From Novosphingobium meiothermophilum (GTDB taxonomy: Bacteria > Pseudomonadota > Alphaproteobacteria > Sphingomonadales > Sphingomonadaceae), in contig NZ_QGHL01000007.1 in assembly GCF_003171715.1 (NCBI RefSeq), positions 806,001-870,000 on the forward strand: a stretch of DNA of 64,000 nucleotides, written 5' to 3'. Position 1 is the stretch's first letter, and each line of letters opens with the position of its first letter. This document shows positions 38,331 through 47,243 of this stretch, piece after piece. The notes beneath the pieces were generated by a model. That model worked only from the letters and a program-made list of their open reading frames with translations, ran no database searches and had not been told where the DNA came from. The translations under genes were made by a program, and so were the position numbers.

Positions 38331-39137
38331 TCAGGCAGCCTTTGTTCCAGGCGCGTATCTGTTCATCAGATTGTAGGCGCGCTCATACCACTTGCTGCCG
38401 GGGTAGTTCGCGCCAAGCACAGCCGCCGCCTTCTGCGCTTCTGCCGGCAAGCCAAGCGAAAGGTAGCTTTCGACCAGACGGTAGAGGGCTTCGGGAGCGT
38501 GGCTGGTGGTCTGGTATTTCTCCGCAACCGTGCGGAACCGCAGCGTTCCGGCAAGCCACTTGCCGCTGCGCTGGTAAAGACGGCCGATCTCCATTTCCTT
38601 GCCTGCAAGGTGGTCGTTGATAAGGTCAATCTTAAGGCGCGCATCGGCGGCATAATCGGTATTCGGATAGCGGCGCACCAGCTCGTTCATCGCGGTAAGC
38701 GCCTGCTGCGTGATCTTCTGGTCACGGGTCACGTCCGAGATCTGCTCGTAATAGCACAGCGCGATCAGATAATAGGCGTATGGCGCGTCCTTGTTGCCGG
38801 GGTGGATCGACAGGAAACGCTGCGCCGATTGCACCGACTTGGAATAATCACGCGAGACGTAATAGCTGAACGCGCTCATCAGCTGGGCACGGCGCGCCCA
38901 CGGCGAATAGGGATGCTGACGCTCGACCTCATCGAAAAGGGCCGCGGCCTGCTTTGCATCGCCGCGATCGAGGCGATCCTTGGCGGCGGTGTAGAGCGTA
39001 TCCACATCGCGCGCGACATAGGCCACGTCCTTCTTCTTGTTGCCGCCACCGGCGCAGCCCGCAGTCAGCCCCATGGCAGCGGTGGCAAGGGCGAGAACGG
39101 CGAGGCGCAGCGGCGCGCGCGAGGCATTGGCGATCAT
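38331..39137 (-). CDS. bamD: Outer membrane protein assembly factor BamD
   Basis: Essential lipoprotein of the BAM complex that inserts beta-barrels into the outer membrane. It has 268 residues with a lipobox MGLTAGCAGG near residue 27 and then tetratricopeptide-like repeats (RLDRGDAKQAAALFDEVERQHPYSPWARRA, RRYPNTDYAADARLKID). Cell location: outer membrane, periplasmic face. Confidence 0.96.
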   Translation of the reverse strand: MIANASRAPLRLAVLALATAAMGLTAGCAGGGNKKKDVAYVARDVDTLYTAAKDRLDRGDAKQAAALFDEVERQHPYSPWARRAQLMSAFSYYVSRDYSKSVQSAQRFLSIHPGNKDAPYAYYLIALCYYEQISDVTRDQKITQQALTAMNELVRRYPNTDYAADARLKIDLINDHLAGKEMEIGRLYQRSGKWLAGTLRFRTVAEKYQTTSHAPEALYRLVESYLSLGLPAEAQKAAAVLGANYPGSKWYERAYNLMNRYAPGTKAA

Positions 39138-39207
39138 GTCCGCCCTATAACCAGCGCATGTGTGAACGCCAAGTGAAGTATGCGCCCTGACAGAAGATCG
39201 CCGCAGT

Positions 39208-39642
39208 TCACTGTGCGTCGAACGGCGGCTCCACCGCGATCGGATCGGCCAGAGTGATCGTATCGAGGATGGCCGCGGTCTCGTCGCGCAATTGCAGCAT
39301 CAGCCCGCGCAGGCGGCATTCGGCCTCAGGCAGGCAATTGGTGCAATGTTCATAGGCATTGCGGCTGGCGCACGGGACCAGCGCAAGGCTGCCGCGCGTC
39401 AGACGAATAATGTCGCCATAGCGGATATCGACCGGCGGAACGCCAAGTTCATAGCCCCCATCGCGCCCACGGTGCGAAATGACGATCCCCTCGCGCGCCA
39501 TTTCGGACAGGATGACCGTCAGAAACTTGCGCGGGATGTTCTGCGCCTTCGCGATATCGTCAAGCCGCACCGAGCCTTGGCCGTAGTGATCGGCCAGATG
39601 CTGCAAGGCCCTGATCGTATATCGCGTCTTCTGCGAAAGCAT
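39208..39642 (-). CDS. Rrf2-family transcriptional regulator with Cys cluster
   Basis: A 144-residue winged-helix regulator of the Rrf2 family (IscR, NsrR, RirA). The DNA-binding part begins MLSQKTRYTIRALQHLADH, with recognition region IPRKFLTVILSEM and the wing HRGRDGGYEL. Cysteines 91, 100, 103 and 109 lie in the loop where relatives bind an iron-sulfur cluster, but the spacing (x8, x2, x5) is not that of IscR. Its targets cannot be told. It lies 71 bases upstream of bamD on the same strand. Confidence 0.92.
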   Translation of the reverse strand: MLSQKTRYTIRALQHLADHYGQGSVRLDDIAKAQNIPRKFLTVILSEMAREGIVISHRGRDGGYELGVPPVDIRYGDIIRLTRGSLALVPCASRNAYEHCTNCLPEAECRLRGLMLQLRDETAAILDTITLADPIAVEPPFDAQ

Positions 39643-39743
39643 GGCGCAGAAATGGACGCTCCAGCGCCAATGTCAACGGACTTGGTAGAATTACCGGCAA
39701 CGGAGTGAAGTTTTGCAACCTCACATTATCGCCAAAGCGTCCC

Positions 39744-40142
39744 TCAACGGGCGGATTGCTCCAGAAAGGCAATCAGATCGGCCCTGTCCTGACCGTTTGC
39801 CATTGGCGGATAGGCCATGCGGTTTCCGGGGACGTAGCGCGCTGGCGCGGCCAGATAGGCATCGAGCGTGGCAGCGTTCCAGACCACGGCCTTGTCCTTC
39901 ATCGCCTGTGAATAGACGAAGCCCGGCGCCGTGCCCGACGTGCGGCCGATGATCCCTTTCAGGGACGGACCAAGCCGGTTCGCGCCTGTGCTCAGATCAT
40001 GGCACGCAGCGCAGCGGGCAAAGACTGTCCGCCCCCGCGCAGGATCGCCCTTGGCGGGCGTCACCGCGGGGGCAGCCCCCTGCGCAAAAGCGGTTCCTGT
40101 AATGGCAACCACGGCAGCAGTAACGAGGGCCAGGCGCATCAT
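39744..40142 (-). CDS. Small monoheme cytochrome c
   Basis: A 132-residue class I cytochrome c with a signal peptide (LALVTAAVVAITGTAFAQ) and the heme motif CAACH at residues 44-48. The distal methionine is probably in PGNRMAYP near residue 109. It would carry electrons in the periplasm, for instance to a terminal oxidase. ATGs at 40142 and 40139 are both possible starts. Confidence 0.93.
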   Translation of the reverse strand: MMRLALVTAAVVAITGTAFAQGAAPAVTPAKGDPARGRTVFARCAACHDLSTGANRLGPSLKGIIGRTSGTAPGFVYSQAMKDKAVVWNAATLDAYLAAPARYVPGNRMAYPPMANGQDRADLIAFLEQSAR

Positions 40143-40224
40143 CGATCAAATCCTTCAAGCTGCGGCGATAGATAAGCGCCGCCCCCTGTCGCAGGGCTTA
40201 ACCGGCCGGTGCCAGCCGACGGCA

Positions 40225-41706
40225 TCACGCTTCGAGCGGGGCAGTGGTCAACCCCAAGGCCGGAATACCGACCGACCGCCTTCCTCCGTAATCGGTTCTG
40301 AAGACGATAAGGTTGTTCTTTTCCAGATGTTCGAGCAACCGCCGGATGCGCCCGGAAGATCGGGTTCCGTAGATTTCGGCAAGGCGTTCATCATCCGGGC
40401 ATGGCGCGCCTTCGATTGCTGCGCGGGCCAGCAGCAGAAACGGGGCGAGCACGTCATCGGGCACATCGCGCGCGATACGCAGCAAATCCTGCCAGCGCGG
40501 GTCCGCATCATCGGCAATGCCGGCCACGGCCATGGCGAAGCGTCGCCGGAAAGTGGCGAGGTCCATGCCCGGAAGGATGCGCAGCATGCGGCAACGCACG
40601 GTAAAATCCTGATAGAGCTGCGCCGCCGGCTGAAAGGTGCATTCCGGCTCCTGCGCCATGTCCGCAAGGATCCCGGCTATGCTGGCGGCGGTTTCGTCGG
40701 CTTCGAACAGGCTTGGCGCAACCGGCGGTTCCACCTTTTCGGCAGCGGGCACAAACCCTTCGATCTGGCCGATCAGTTCCTCGCTTGCCGCCTGCGAGGC
40801 TGGCCGCGCTGCGGCTGGCGGCTCTGCGGCGCGCGGCATCGGCTCCATCGCCAGCGGTTCGGCCAGCAGCAGCGATTCCATGTCTGCCCCGGCAGCTTCG
40901 GGCAGCGGCATCAGGCCCTGCACCACATTGCGCGCGCGGGTTTTCACATCGGCGATGCGCACCCCCACCGGGCGGCGCGCGATGGCAGGACCAAGCCCCA
41001 GAAAATGCCCGCGTTCAAGATCGCGGATCGCTTCCGCCTGCCGCCGCTCCATGCCCAGCAGATCGGCGGCGCGCACCATGTCAATATCAAGGAAGGTGCG
41101 GCCCATGAGGAAGTTCGAGGCTTCGGCCGCCACGTTCTTGGCCAGCTTGGCAAGACGCTGGGTGGCAATCACGCCTGCCAGCCCGCGCTTGCGCCCCCGG
41201 CACATCAGGTTGGTCATGGCCGAAAGGCTGAGGCGGCGCACTTCGTCCGATACGTCACCGGCAGCAGCAGGCGCGAACATCTGCGCCTCGTCCACCACCA
41301 CCAGCGCGGGATACCATTCCTCGCGCGGGGCATCGAACAAAGTGTTGAGAAACACAGCGGCGCAGCGCATCTGCGCTTCAAGTTCCAGCCCGTCGAGCGC
41401 GAGCACCACCGAGGCACGGTGCTTGCGGATGCGCGCGGCCAGCTTGGCAATTTCCGTTCCGTCATAGGCGGCCCCATCGACAACCACATGGCCAAACGGC
41501 TCTGCCAGTGAAACGAAATCGCCCTCAGGATCGATCACGACCTGCTGGACGATGCCCGCGCTCTCTTCCAGCAGGCGGCGCAGCAGGTGCGACTTGCCCG
41601 ACCCGCTGTTGCCCTGCACCAGCAGGCGGGTGGCAAGCAGTTCCTCGACGTCGATCCTGACAGGGGCGCCGGAACGGTCGGCACCGATGACGATAGTTGC
41701 GCTCAC
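40225..41706 (-). CDS. HerA-like ATP-binding protein (DUF87)
   Basis: A 493-residue ATPase of the HerA/FtsK superfamily. The Walker A motif GNSGSGKSHLLRRLLEES lies near residue 38, then VVIDPEGDFVSL, the Walker B-type VVVDEAQMF and the arginine/sensor region KRGLAGVIATQRLAKL. The C-terminal part is Ala/Pro-rich and then helical with an apparent winged-helix end (RIRRLLEHLEKNNLIVFRTDYGGRR). I choose the GTG at 41706. No NurA nuclease or other partner is adjacent, so a defence or repair role is not supported by context. Confidence 0.85.
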   Translation of the reverse strand: MSATIVIGADRSGAPVRIDVEELLATRLLVQGNSGSGKSHLLRRLLEESAGIVQQVVIDPEGDFVSLAEPFGHVVVDGAAYDGTEIAKLAARIRKHRASVVLALDGLELEAQMRCAAVFLNTLFDAPREEWYPALVVVDEAQMFAPAAAGDVSDEVRRLSLSAMTNLMCRGRKRGLAGVIATQRLAKLAKNVAAEASNFLMGRTFLDIDMVRAADLLGMERRQAEAIRDLERGHFLGLGPAIARRPVGVRIADVKTRARNVVQGLMPLPEAAGADMESLLLAEPLAMEPMPRAAEPPAAARPASQAASEELIGQIEGFVPAAEKVEPPVAPSLFEADETAASIAGILADMAQEPECTFQPAAQLYQDFTVRCRMLRILPGMDLATFRRRFAMAVAGIADDADPRWQDLLRIARDVPDDVLAPFLLLARAAIEGAPCPDDERLAEIYGTRSSGRIRRLLEHLEKNNLIVFRTDYGGRRSVGIPALGLTTAPLEA

Positions 41707-41784
41707 GAGCTGTCTCTGGCGAAGCGCATCACAACACGCAAGCCCGCGCCGCACCTGTTTCCCCCGCCTTGTGCGCACGCAAAC

Positions 41785-41811
41785 GGCGGCGCAGCCATTG
41801 GCTGCGCCGCC
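41785..41811 (-). terminator. Terminator after ahpF
   Basis: A perfect 12-bp stem (ggcggcgcagcc / ggctgcgccgcc) with loop att, about 55 bases beyond the ahpF stop. On the minus strand it is followed by gtttg. It would end the ahpC-ahpF transcript before the HerA-like gene. Confidence 0.6.
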
Positions 41812-41863
41812 GCCCTGCACCGGCTGAAGCGCTGGACTTGCCCCGACCTTGGCCGGGGATGCC

Positions 41864-43423
41864 TCAGCCGTGACGGATCAGGTGATCGAAGGCGGAAAGC
41901 GCGGCCTTCGATCCTTCGCCCATGGCAATGATGATCTGCTTGTAAGGCACCGTGGTGGCATCACCGGCAGCAAAGATGCCGGGAATGCTGGTTGCGCCGC
42001 GCGCATCGATCTCGATCTCGCCGCGGCCGCTGAGCGCCACGGTTCCCTTCAGCCACTCGGTATTGGGGACAAGGCCGATCTGCACGAAGATGCCTTCGAG
42101 TTCGATGGTGTGGACTTCCTCACTCTGGCGGTCCTTGTAAACCAGACCCGTAACGCGGCTTCCGTCGCCCAGCACTTCGGTCGTCAGGGCCGAGGTGATG
42201 ATGGTGACATTGGGAAGCGAGCGCAGCTTGTCTTGCAGCACCGCATCGGCGCGAAGCTGGCTGTCGAACTCGATCAGCGTCACATGCGCCACGATCCCGG
42301 CCAGGTCGATGGCCGCCTCGACACCCGAATTGCCGCCGCCGATCACCGCCGTGCGCTTGCCCTTGAACAGGGGGCCATCGCAGTGCGGGCAATAGGCCAC
42401 ACCCTTGTTGCGATACGCCTCTTCGCCGGGCACGCCCATCTGGCGCCAGCGCGCGCCGGTGGAGAGGATCAGCGTCTTCGCCTTCAGGCTTGCGCCGTTT
42501 TCCAGACGGATCTCGTGAAGCCCATCGGCTCCTGCTGGCACCAGCGACGTGGCCGTCTGGAGGTTCATGACGTCGACGTCGTAATCCTTCACATGCGCTT
42601 CAAGCTGTGCAACCAGCTTCGGTCCTTCGGTGTGCTGCACCGAAATGAAGTTCTCGATGCCCATGGTGTCGAGCACCTGCCCCCCGAAGCGTTCGGCCAC
42701 CACGCCGGTGCGGATGCCCTTGCGCGCGGCATAGATGGCGGCAGCAGCGCCGGCAGGCCCGCCCCCGACCACGAGAACGTCGAAAGGAGCCTTGGCGGCG
42801 ATTTTCTCCGCTGCCCGTGCCGAAGCGTTGGTGTCCAGCTTTGCCACGATCTGCGTCAGATCCATGCGGCCCGAACCGAAGGGCTGGCCATTTAGGAACA
42901 CCGTGGGGACGGCCATGATCTGGCGCCGCTCGACTTCGTCCTTGAACAGCGCGCCGTCGATGGCAACGTGGGTCACGTTGGGGTTGAGTGCGGCCATGAT
43001 GTTCAGCGCCTGCACCACGTCCGGGCAGTTCTGGCAGGTGAGCGAGAAGAACGTCTCGAAGTGCAGAGGCCCTTCAAGGCTGCGCACCTGTTCGAGCAAT
43101 TCGGCATCTTCCTTGGGCGGATGGCCGCCCACGTGCAGCAGCGCCAGAATGAGCGAGGTGAACTCGTGCCCCATCGGCAGCCCGGCAAAGACCGCCTCGG
43201 CGCGGCCTTCGTCGGCGCGGATGGCGAAGCTGGGAACGCGGGCATCCGTTCCGTCGAAACGGGTCGTCACCTGCGCTGACTGCGCGGCAATTTCCTCGAT
43301 CAGCGAACGCAGCTCGGCCGACTTTGCACTGTCGTCGAGCGTTGCGACCAGTTCGATCGGACGACGCAGGTTGCCAAGATAAGCCTTGAGCTGGGCAGTG
43401 GTGGCGGAATCGAGAACGGGCAT
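41864..43423 (-). CDS. ahpF: Alkyl hydroperoxide reductase subunit F
   Basis: Flavoprotein that passes electrons from NADH to AhpC. It has 519 residues. The N-terminal tandem thioredoxin-like part has the CxxC pair in [10 protein letters not shown]. The C-terminal thioredoxin-reductase-like part has the FAD loop [19 protein letters not shown], the redox pair AYCPHCDG and the second nucleotide loop [17 protein letters not shown]. It lies 184 bases downstream of ahpC with a hairpin between them. Confidence 0.97.
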   Translation of the reverse strand: MPVLDSATTAQLKAYLGNLRRPIELVATLDDSAKSAELRSLIEEIAAQSAQVTTRFDGTDARVPSFAIRADEGRAEAVFAGLPMGHEFTSLILALLHVGGHPPKEDAELLEQVRSLEGPLHFETFFSLTCQNCPDVVQALNIMAALNPNVTHVAIDGALFKDEVERRQIMAVPTVFLNGQPFGSGRMDLTQIVAKLDTNASARAAEKIAAKAPFDVLVVGGGPAGAAAAIYAARKGIRTGVVAERFGGQVLDTMGIENFISVQHTEGPKLVAQLEAHVKDYDVDVMNLQTATSLVPAGADGLHEIRLENGASLKAKTLILSTGARWRQMGVPGEEAYRNKGVAYCPHCDGPLFKGKRTAVIGGGNSGVEAAIDLAGIVAHVTLIEFDSQLRADAVLQDKLRSLPNVTIITSALTTEVLGDGSRVTGLVYKDRQSEEVHTIELEGIFVQIGLVPNTEWLKGTVALSGRGEIEIDARGATSIPGIFAAGDATTVPYKQIIIAMGEGSKAALSAFDHLIRHG

Positions 43424-43562
43424 GACAGGAACCTTTCGGGCAGACGGACCCGCGCGTCACCGCATGGTCGGCGCACGGGGGATCAACCGGGACATGAACG
43501 GGATCAGGTGGCGTGGAAACCGGCGGGCCGCCCGTCAGCGGCGCGGCCCATCCGGAAGAAAG

Positions 43563-43599
43563 GGCAGGATGTTCAGCTCCACGCGGCGAACATCCTGCC
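43563..43599 (-). terminator. Hairpin between ahpC and ahpF
   Basis: A perfect 12-bp stem (ggcaggatgttc / gaacatcctgcc) with a 13-base loop starts 9 bases beyond the ahpC stop. On the minus strand it is followed by ctttcttcc. It would partly end transcription so that ahpC is made in excess over ahpF, as the peroxidase needs. Confidence 0.6.
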
Positions 43600-43607
43600 G
43601 CAAGGCA

Positions 43608-44171
43608 TCAGATCTTGCCAACGAGGTCGATCGACGGGGCGAGCGTTGCCGCGCCTTCTTCCCACTTGGCCGGGCAGACCTGGCCGGGGTTTTCGCGCCA
43701 GTACTTGGCGGCCTTGATCTTGCGCAGCAGTTCGGCGGCATTGCGGCCCACGCCTTCGGGGGTGATTTCCACAAGCTGGATCGTGCCGTCGGGATCGGTC
43801 ACAAAGGTGCCGCGGTCAGCAAGGCCCACGCCTTCGCGCAGAATGCCGAAATTGTTGGAAATGGTGTGGTTCTGATCGCCCAGCATGTAGTAGTTGATCT
43901 TGCCGATGGCGGGCGAGGCATCCGCCCACGCCTTGTGGCAGAAGTGCGTGTCGGTCGACACCGAATAGACTTCCACGCCCATGGCCTGAAGCTCGCCATA
44001 GATGTTGGCGAGGTCTTCCAGCTCGGTCGGGCAGACGAAGGTGAAGTCAGCCGGGTAGAAGAAGAACACGCCCCACTTGCCCACAACGTCAGCATCGCTG
44101 ACATCCACGAACTTGCCCTGGTGGTAGGCGGTGGCCTGGAACGGCTTCAGCTTGGTTCCGACAATCGACAT
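43608..44171 (-). CDS. ahpC: Alkyl hydroperoxide reductase subunit C (peroxiredoxin)
   Basis: Typical two-cysteine peroxiredoxin of 187 residues that reduces hydrogen peroxide and organic peroxides with AhpF. The peroxidatic cysteine is in [13 protein letters not shown] near residue 47 and the resolving cysteine in [11 protein letters not shown] near residue 166. It is first in the ahpC-ahpF unit and divergent from the efflux operon. I find no oxyR gene adjacent. Confidence 0.98.
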   Translation of the reverse strand: MSIVGTKLKPFQATAYHQGKFVDVSDADVVGKWGVFFFYPADFTFVCPTELEDLANIYGELQAMGVEVYSVSTDTHFCHKAWADASPAIGKINYYMLGDQNHTISNNFGILREGVGLADRGTFVTDPDGTIQLVEITPEGVGRNAAELLRKIKAAKYWRENPGQVCPAKWEEGAATLAPSIDLVGKI

Positions 44172-44511
44172 TGTGCTCTTATCCTTCTCTAGGTGGATGG
44201 GTGAACCGGATTACGCGGGCTCAGGTAGTGCATCGGCAGCGGATTTTCCAATGAGCAATTCCGCCTTCATTGATTGAGCGTGTCGATCAATAGAGGCATT
44301 TTGATTCCGCTTCTCCATGAAAAATCGGCCATGACCTTTCGGGCAGGGAGGGCAGCGCCCGGCGAAACGCCCCGGCAGAGGCTGACTTCGCCGCAAGATG
44401 CAATTTTCGCACCACCCCTTTCGCTTTCTGCACTTGAAATCCTGCGCGCCTTCAACCAAGTGACGCCTAACAACAGAACGGCATCGTTCAATTAAGGCGA
44501 ATGGACCCCCG
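44172..44511. other. 340-bp divergent intergenic region, ahpC / efflux operon
   Basis: No convincing gene. It must carry the ahpC promoter (minus) and the efflux promoter (plus). An inverted repeat attgat-N11-atcaat lies at 44269-44291, a T-N11-A layout of the LysR kind, near 98 bases upstream of ahpC. That would suit an OxyR-like site, but the published OxyR consensus is not clearly matched. Confidence 0.5.
44269..44291. promoter_or_regulatory. Inverted repeat upstream of ahpC, LysR-type layout
   Basis: Perfect 6-bp arms attgat and atcaat are separated by 11 bases. LysR-type regulators such as OxyR often bind T-N11-A inverted repeats. The link to OxyR is inference. Confidence 0.35.
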
Positions 44512-45642
44512 ATGGCTGCCCCGACCGCTTCAGACACAGGCGAAACCGAAGACCGCCGCAGCAGGACAATCGGACGCATCGCGCTTGGCGTGATTGGCGC
44601 AGGCGCCCTTTATGGCGCATGGGCGCTCTACGATTACCAGACGAACGGCCGCTATTTGCAGGAAACCGATGACGCCTATGTGAAGGCCGATGCCGTCACG
44701 ATCAGCTCAAAGCTTCCGGGCTACGTCAGGACGGTTGCCGCGCACGACAATCAGGTGGTGGCAAAGGGCGCCTTGCTGGTAGAGATCGACCCGACCGACT
44801 ACGCCACACGGCTGGCCCAGTCGTCTGCGCAGGTCGATGTCGCAAAAGCCAGCGAGGCAGCGGCGAACGCGGCCATTGCCGAGGCGCAATCGGCCGTCGG
44901 TCAGGCTGGCGCCGCGCTGGCCGCGGCCGAGCGCGACCTTGCCTATCTCGACGGCGAAGTTGCCCGGATGCGCCCGCTCGTAGCCAGCGGGGCCGAACCG
45001 GCGCAGGCATTCGCGCAGCTCAGTGCCAATCGTGACAAGGCGCAAGCCGATGTGGCGGCCAAGCGCGCCACCCTTGCCGCCGCCCGTGACCGTGTGGCCA
45101 GCGCCCGCGCGCAGGCCGGGCAGACGGCCGCGCAGATCAAGGCCGCTCTGGCCCAGCGCGACGCGGCTGATGTCGATCTGGCCACGACCCGCATTGCCGC
45201 ACCCATTGCCGGCAAGGTCGGTAATGCCACGGTGCGCGTCGGACAGTTCGTCCAGCCGGGCCAGCGTCTGATGACGCTGGTTCCGACCGACGCCGTCTAT
45301 GTCGAGGCCAATTTCAAGGAAACCCAGATTGGCCTGATGCGCCCAGGCCAGCCGGTCCGGGTTCAGGTGGATGCGCTGCCCGATGTCGATTTCAGGGGCA
45401 CGGTGGAGAGCATAACGCCGGGAACGGGCGCCAACTTCTCGCTCATCCCGCCGCAGAACGCCACGGGCAACTTCACCAAGATCGTGCAGCGTGTGCCGGT
45501 GCGCATCCGCATCAATGCCGGCCCGGAATCGCGCAAGGTGCTGGTGCCCGGCCTCTCGCTGACGGTGGAAGTCGATACAAGGGCGGCCAAGTCCGCGATC
45601 AAGGCGATCCGCGACGAACAGGACCGGGTCTCGTCAAGGTGA
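44512..45642 (+). CDS. HlyD/EmrA-type periplasmic adaptor of a tripartite pump
   Basis: Membrane fusion protein of 376 residues joining an MFS pump to an outer-membrane channel. A single N-terminal membrane helix (residues 21-41) is followed by the lipoyl half TDDAYVKADAVTISSKLPGYV, a long Ala/Gln-rich coiled coil, the second lipoyl half APIAGKVGNATVRVGQFVQPGQ and a beta-barrel domain. It overlaps the MFS gene by 4 bases. Confidence 0.94.
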   Translation: MAAPTASDTGETEDRRSRTIGRIALGVIGAGALYGAWALYDYQTNGRYLQETDDAYVKADAVTISSKLPGYVRTVAAHDNQVVAKGALLVEIDPTDYATRLAQSSAQVDVAKASEAAANAAIAEAQSAVGQAGAALAAAERDLAYLDGEVARMRPLVASGAEPAQAFAQLSANRDKAQADVAAKRATLAAARDRVASARAQAGQTAAQIKAALAQRDAADVDLATTRIAAPIAGKVGNATVRVGQFVQPGQRLMTLVPTDAVYVEANFKETQIGLMRPGQPVRVQVDALPDVDFRGTVESITPGTGANFSLIPPQNATGNFTKIVQRVPVRIRINAGPESRKVLVPGLSLTVEVDTRAAKSAIKAIRDEQDRVSSR

Positions 45643-47243
45643 GCGCAGACGCCCTTCCTGCGGCGGCCGCGCCACCCCCGGTTCCGCCTGCTGCGCCACC
45701 GCGTTCTGCCGGCAAGGCAGACCTCACCGCATGGCTGGGCGTCGCTGCGGGTGCCATCGGCTCGCTCATGGCCACGCTCGACATTTCGATCGTCAATGCT
45801 TCGCTGCCAACGATTCAGGGCGAAATCGGCGCATCCGCCACCGAAGGGACATGGATCGCCACGGCCTATCTCGTGGCCGAGATCATCATCATTCCACTGA
45901 CCGGCTGGCTTGAACGCGTCTTCGGCCTGCGCCGCTTCCTGATGATCGCGACGACGCTGTTCACCGCGTTCTCGATTGTCTGCGGCCTTGCCGATTCGCT
46001 GCTCATGATGATTCTGGGCCGTGTCGGGCAGGGTTTCACGGCGGGAGCAATGATCCCGACCGCGCTGACCATCATCGCCACGCGCCTGCCGCCCAGACAG
46101 CAGCCTATCGGGACGTCGCTGTTTGGCCTTACCGTCATCATGGGGCCGGTGCTCGGTCCGCTCGTGGGTGGGTGGCTGACCGAGAACCTGAGCTGGCACT
46201 ATGCCTTCTTCGTCAACATCCCTATCAGCCTGCTGCTGATGACCCTGCTTCTCATCGGCCTTCCCAAAGGCCAGATGAAGCTGTCGGAACTGGTGAATGC
46301 AGACTGGCTCGGCGTTGTCGGCCTCATCCTTGGTCTTGGTGGCATCACGGTGGTGCTTGAGGAAGGGCACCGCGAACAGTGGTTCGAATCCGCCTTGATC
46401 TGGCAGTTGAGCGGCGTGACCCTCCTTGGCTTCCTGCTGGTGGGGCTTGGGCAGGTCTATGCCCGGCGCCCGGTCATAAAGCTGGCCTTGCTGCGCAAGC
46501 GCGAATTTTCGGCCGTGTTCATCCTCGCCCTGGTTCTCGGCGCGGTGATGTTCGGAACGGCCTATGTGATCCCGCAGTTTCTTGCTGCAATCGCTGGCTA
46601 TAATGCCATGCAGGCCGGGAAGATCGTCTTTCTTTCGGGCATTCCGGCGATGATGATGATGCCGCTGTTCCCCATTCTCATCACGCGCGTCGATCTGAGG
46701 ATCATCGTGGGCATCGGCGTCGGTCTTCTGGCGATTTCGTGCGCGCTCGACATCAATCTTACCGCCGAGGCGCGCGGTGATGATTTCGTGATGACCCAGC
46801 TTCTGCGGGGACTTGGCACGGTATTCTGCATGATGTTCCTGAACCAGGCCGCGATCAGTTCGGTCCCGCGCGAGGATGCGGGCGATGCTGCCGGTCTGTT
46901 CAACGCCGGTCGGAACCTTGGCGGCTCCATCGGCCTTGCCCTTCTTGCCACCCTTCAGGACGAGCGCTGGGAGATGCACCGCTGGAATATCCACAGCAGC
47001 CTCAAGGCCAATGACCCCGCGATACAGGACTGGCTCGGCCAGCAGGCTGCGAACTTCGGCGGTGGGCCGGAAGGACTGGAGGCGGCATTCCGCTCGATTG
47101 ACGGACAGGTTCTGCGCGATGCGCTGGTCATGTCGTTCAATGATGATTTCCTCGCCCTCACGATCGGCATCCTGATCGTCTGGCCACTCGTCCTGCTGCT
47201 TCGTCCCCTGCCCAAGGGCTACCACGCAAAGGCCGCGCACTGA
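45639..47243 (+). CDS. DHA2-family MFS drug exporter (EmrB/QacA type)
   Basis: Proton-driven exporter of 534 residues with 14 predicted helices. Motif A region and the DHA2-specific sequence LDISIVNASLPTIQGEIGASATEGTWIATAYLVAEIIIIPLTGW are near the N-terminus, and motif C (LGPLVGGWLTENLSWHYAFFVNIP) near residue 170. The N-terminal 30 residues are Ala/Pro-rich. It overlaps both its neighbours, by 4 bases with the adaptor and by one with the channel gene. Confidence 0.95.
   Translation: MSADALPAAAAPPPVPPAAPPRSAGKADLTAWLGVAAGAIGSLMATLDISIVNASLPTIQGEIGASATEGTWIATAYLVAEIIIIPLTGWLERVFGLRRFLMIATTLFTAFSIVCGLADSLLMMILGRVGQGFTAGAMIPTALTIIATRLPPRQQPIGTSLFGLTVIMGPVLGPLVGGWLTENLSWHYAFFVNIPISLLLMTLLLIGLPKGQMKLSELVNADWLGVVGLILGLGGITVVLEEGHREQWFESALIWQLSGVTLLGFLLVGLGQVYARRPVIKLALLRKREFSAVFILALVLGAVMFGTAYVIPQFLAAIAGYNAMQAGKIVFLSGIPAMMMMPLFPILITRVDLRIIVGIGVGLLAISCALDINLTAEARGDDFVMTQLLRGLGTVFCMMFLNQAAISSVPREDAGDAAGLFNAGRNLGGSIGLALLATLQDERWEMHRWNIHSSLKANDPAIQDWLGQQAANFGGGPEGLEAAFRSIDGQVLRDALVMSFNDDFLALTIGILIVWPLVLLLRPLPKGYHAKAAH

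Noticed and set aside
40225..41706. HerA-like gene as part of an anti-phage system
   Set aside because: No nuclease, helicase or other defence partner lies nearby; neighbours are redox genes.
44320..44495. Short open frames between ahpC and the efflux operon
   Set aside because: Poor composition, no ribosome site, and they conflict with the need for two promoters there.
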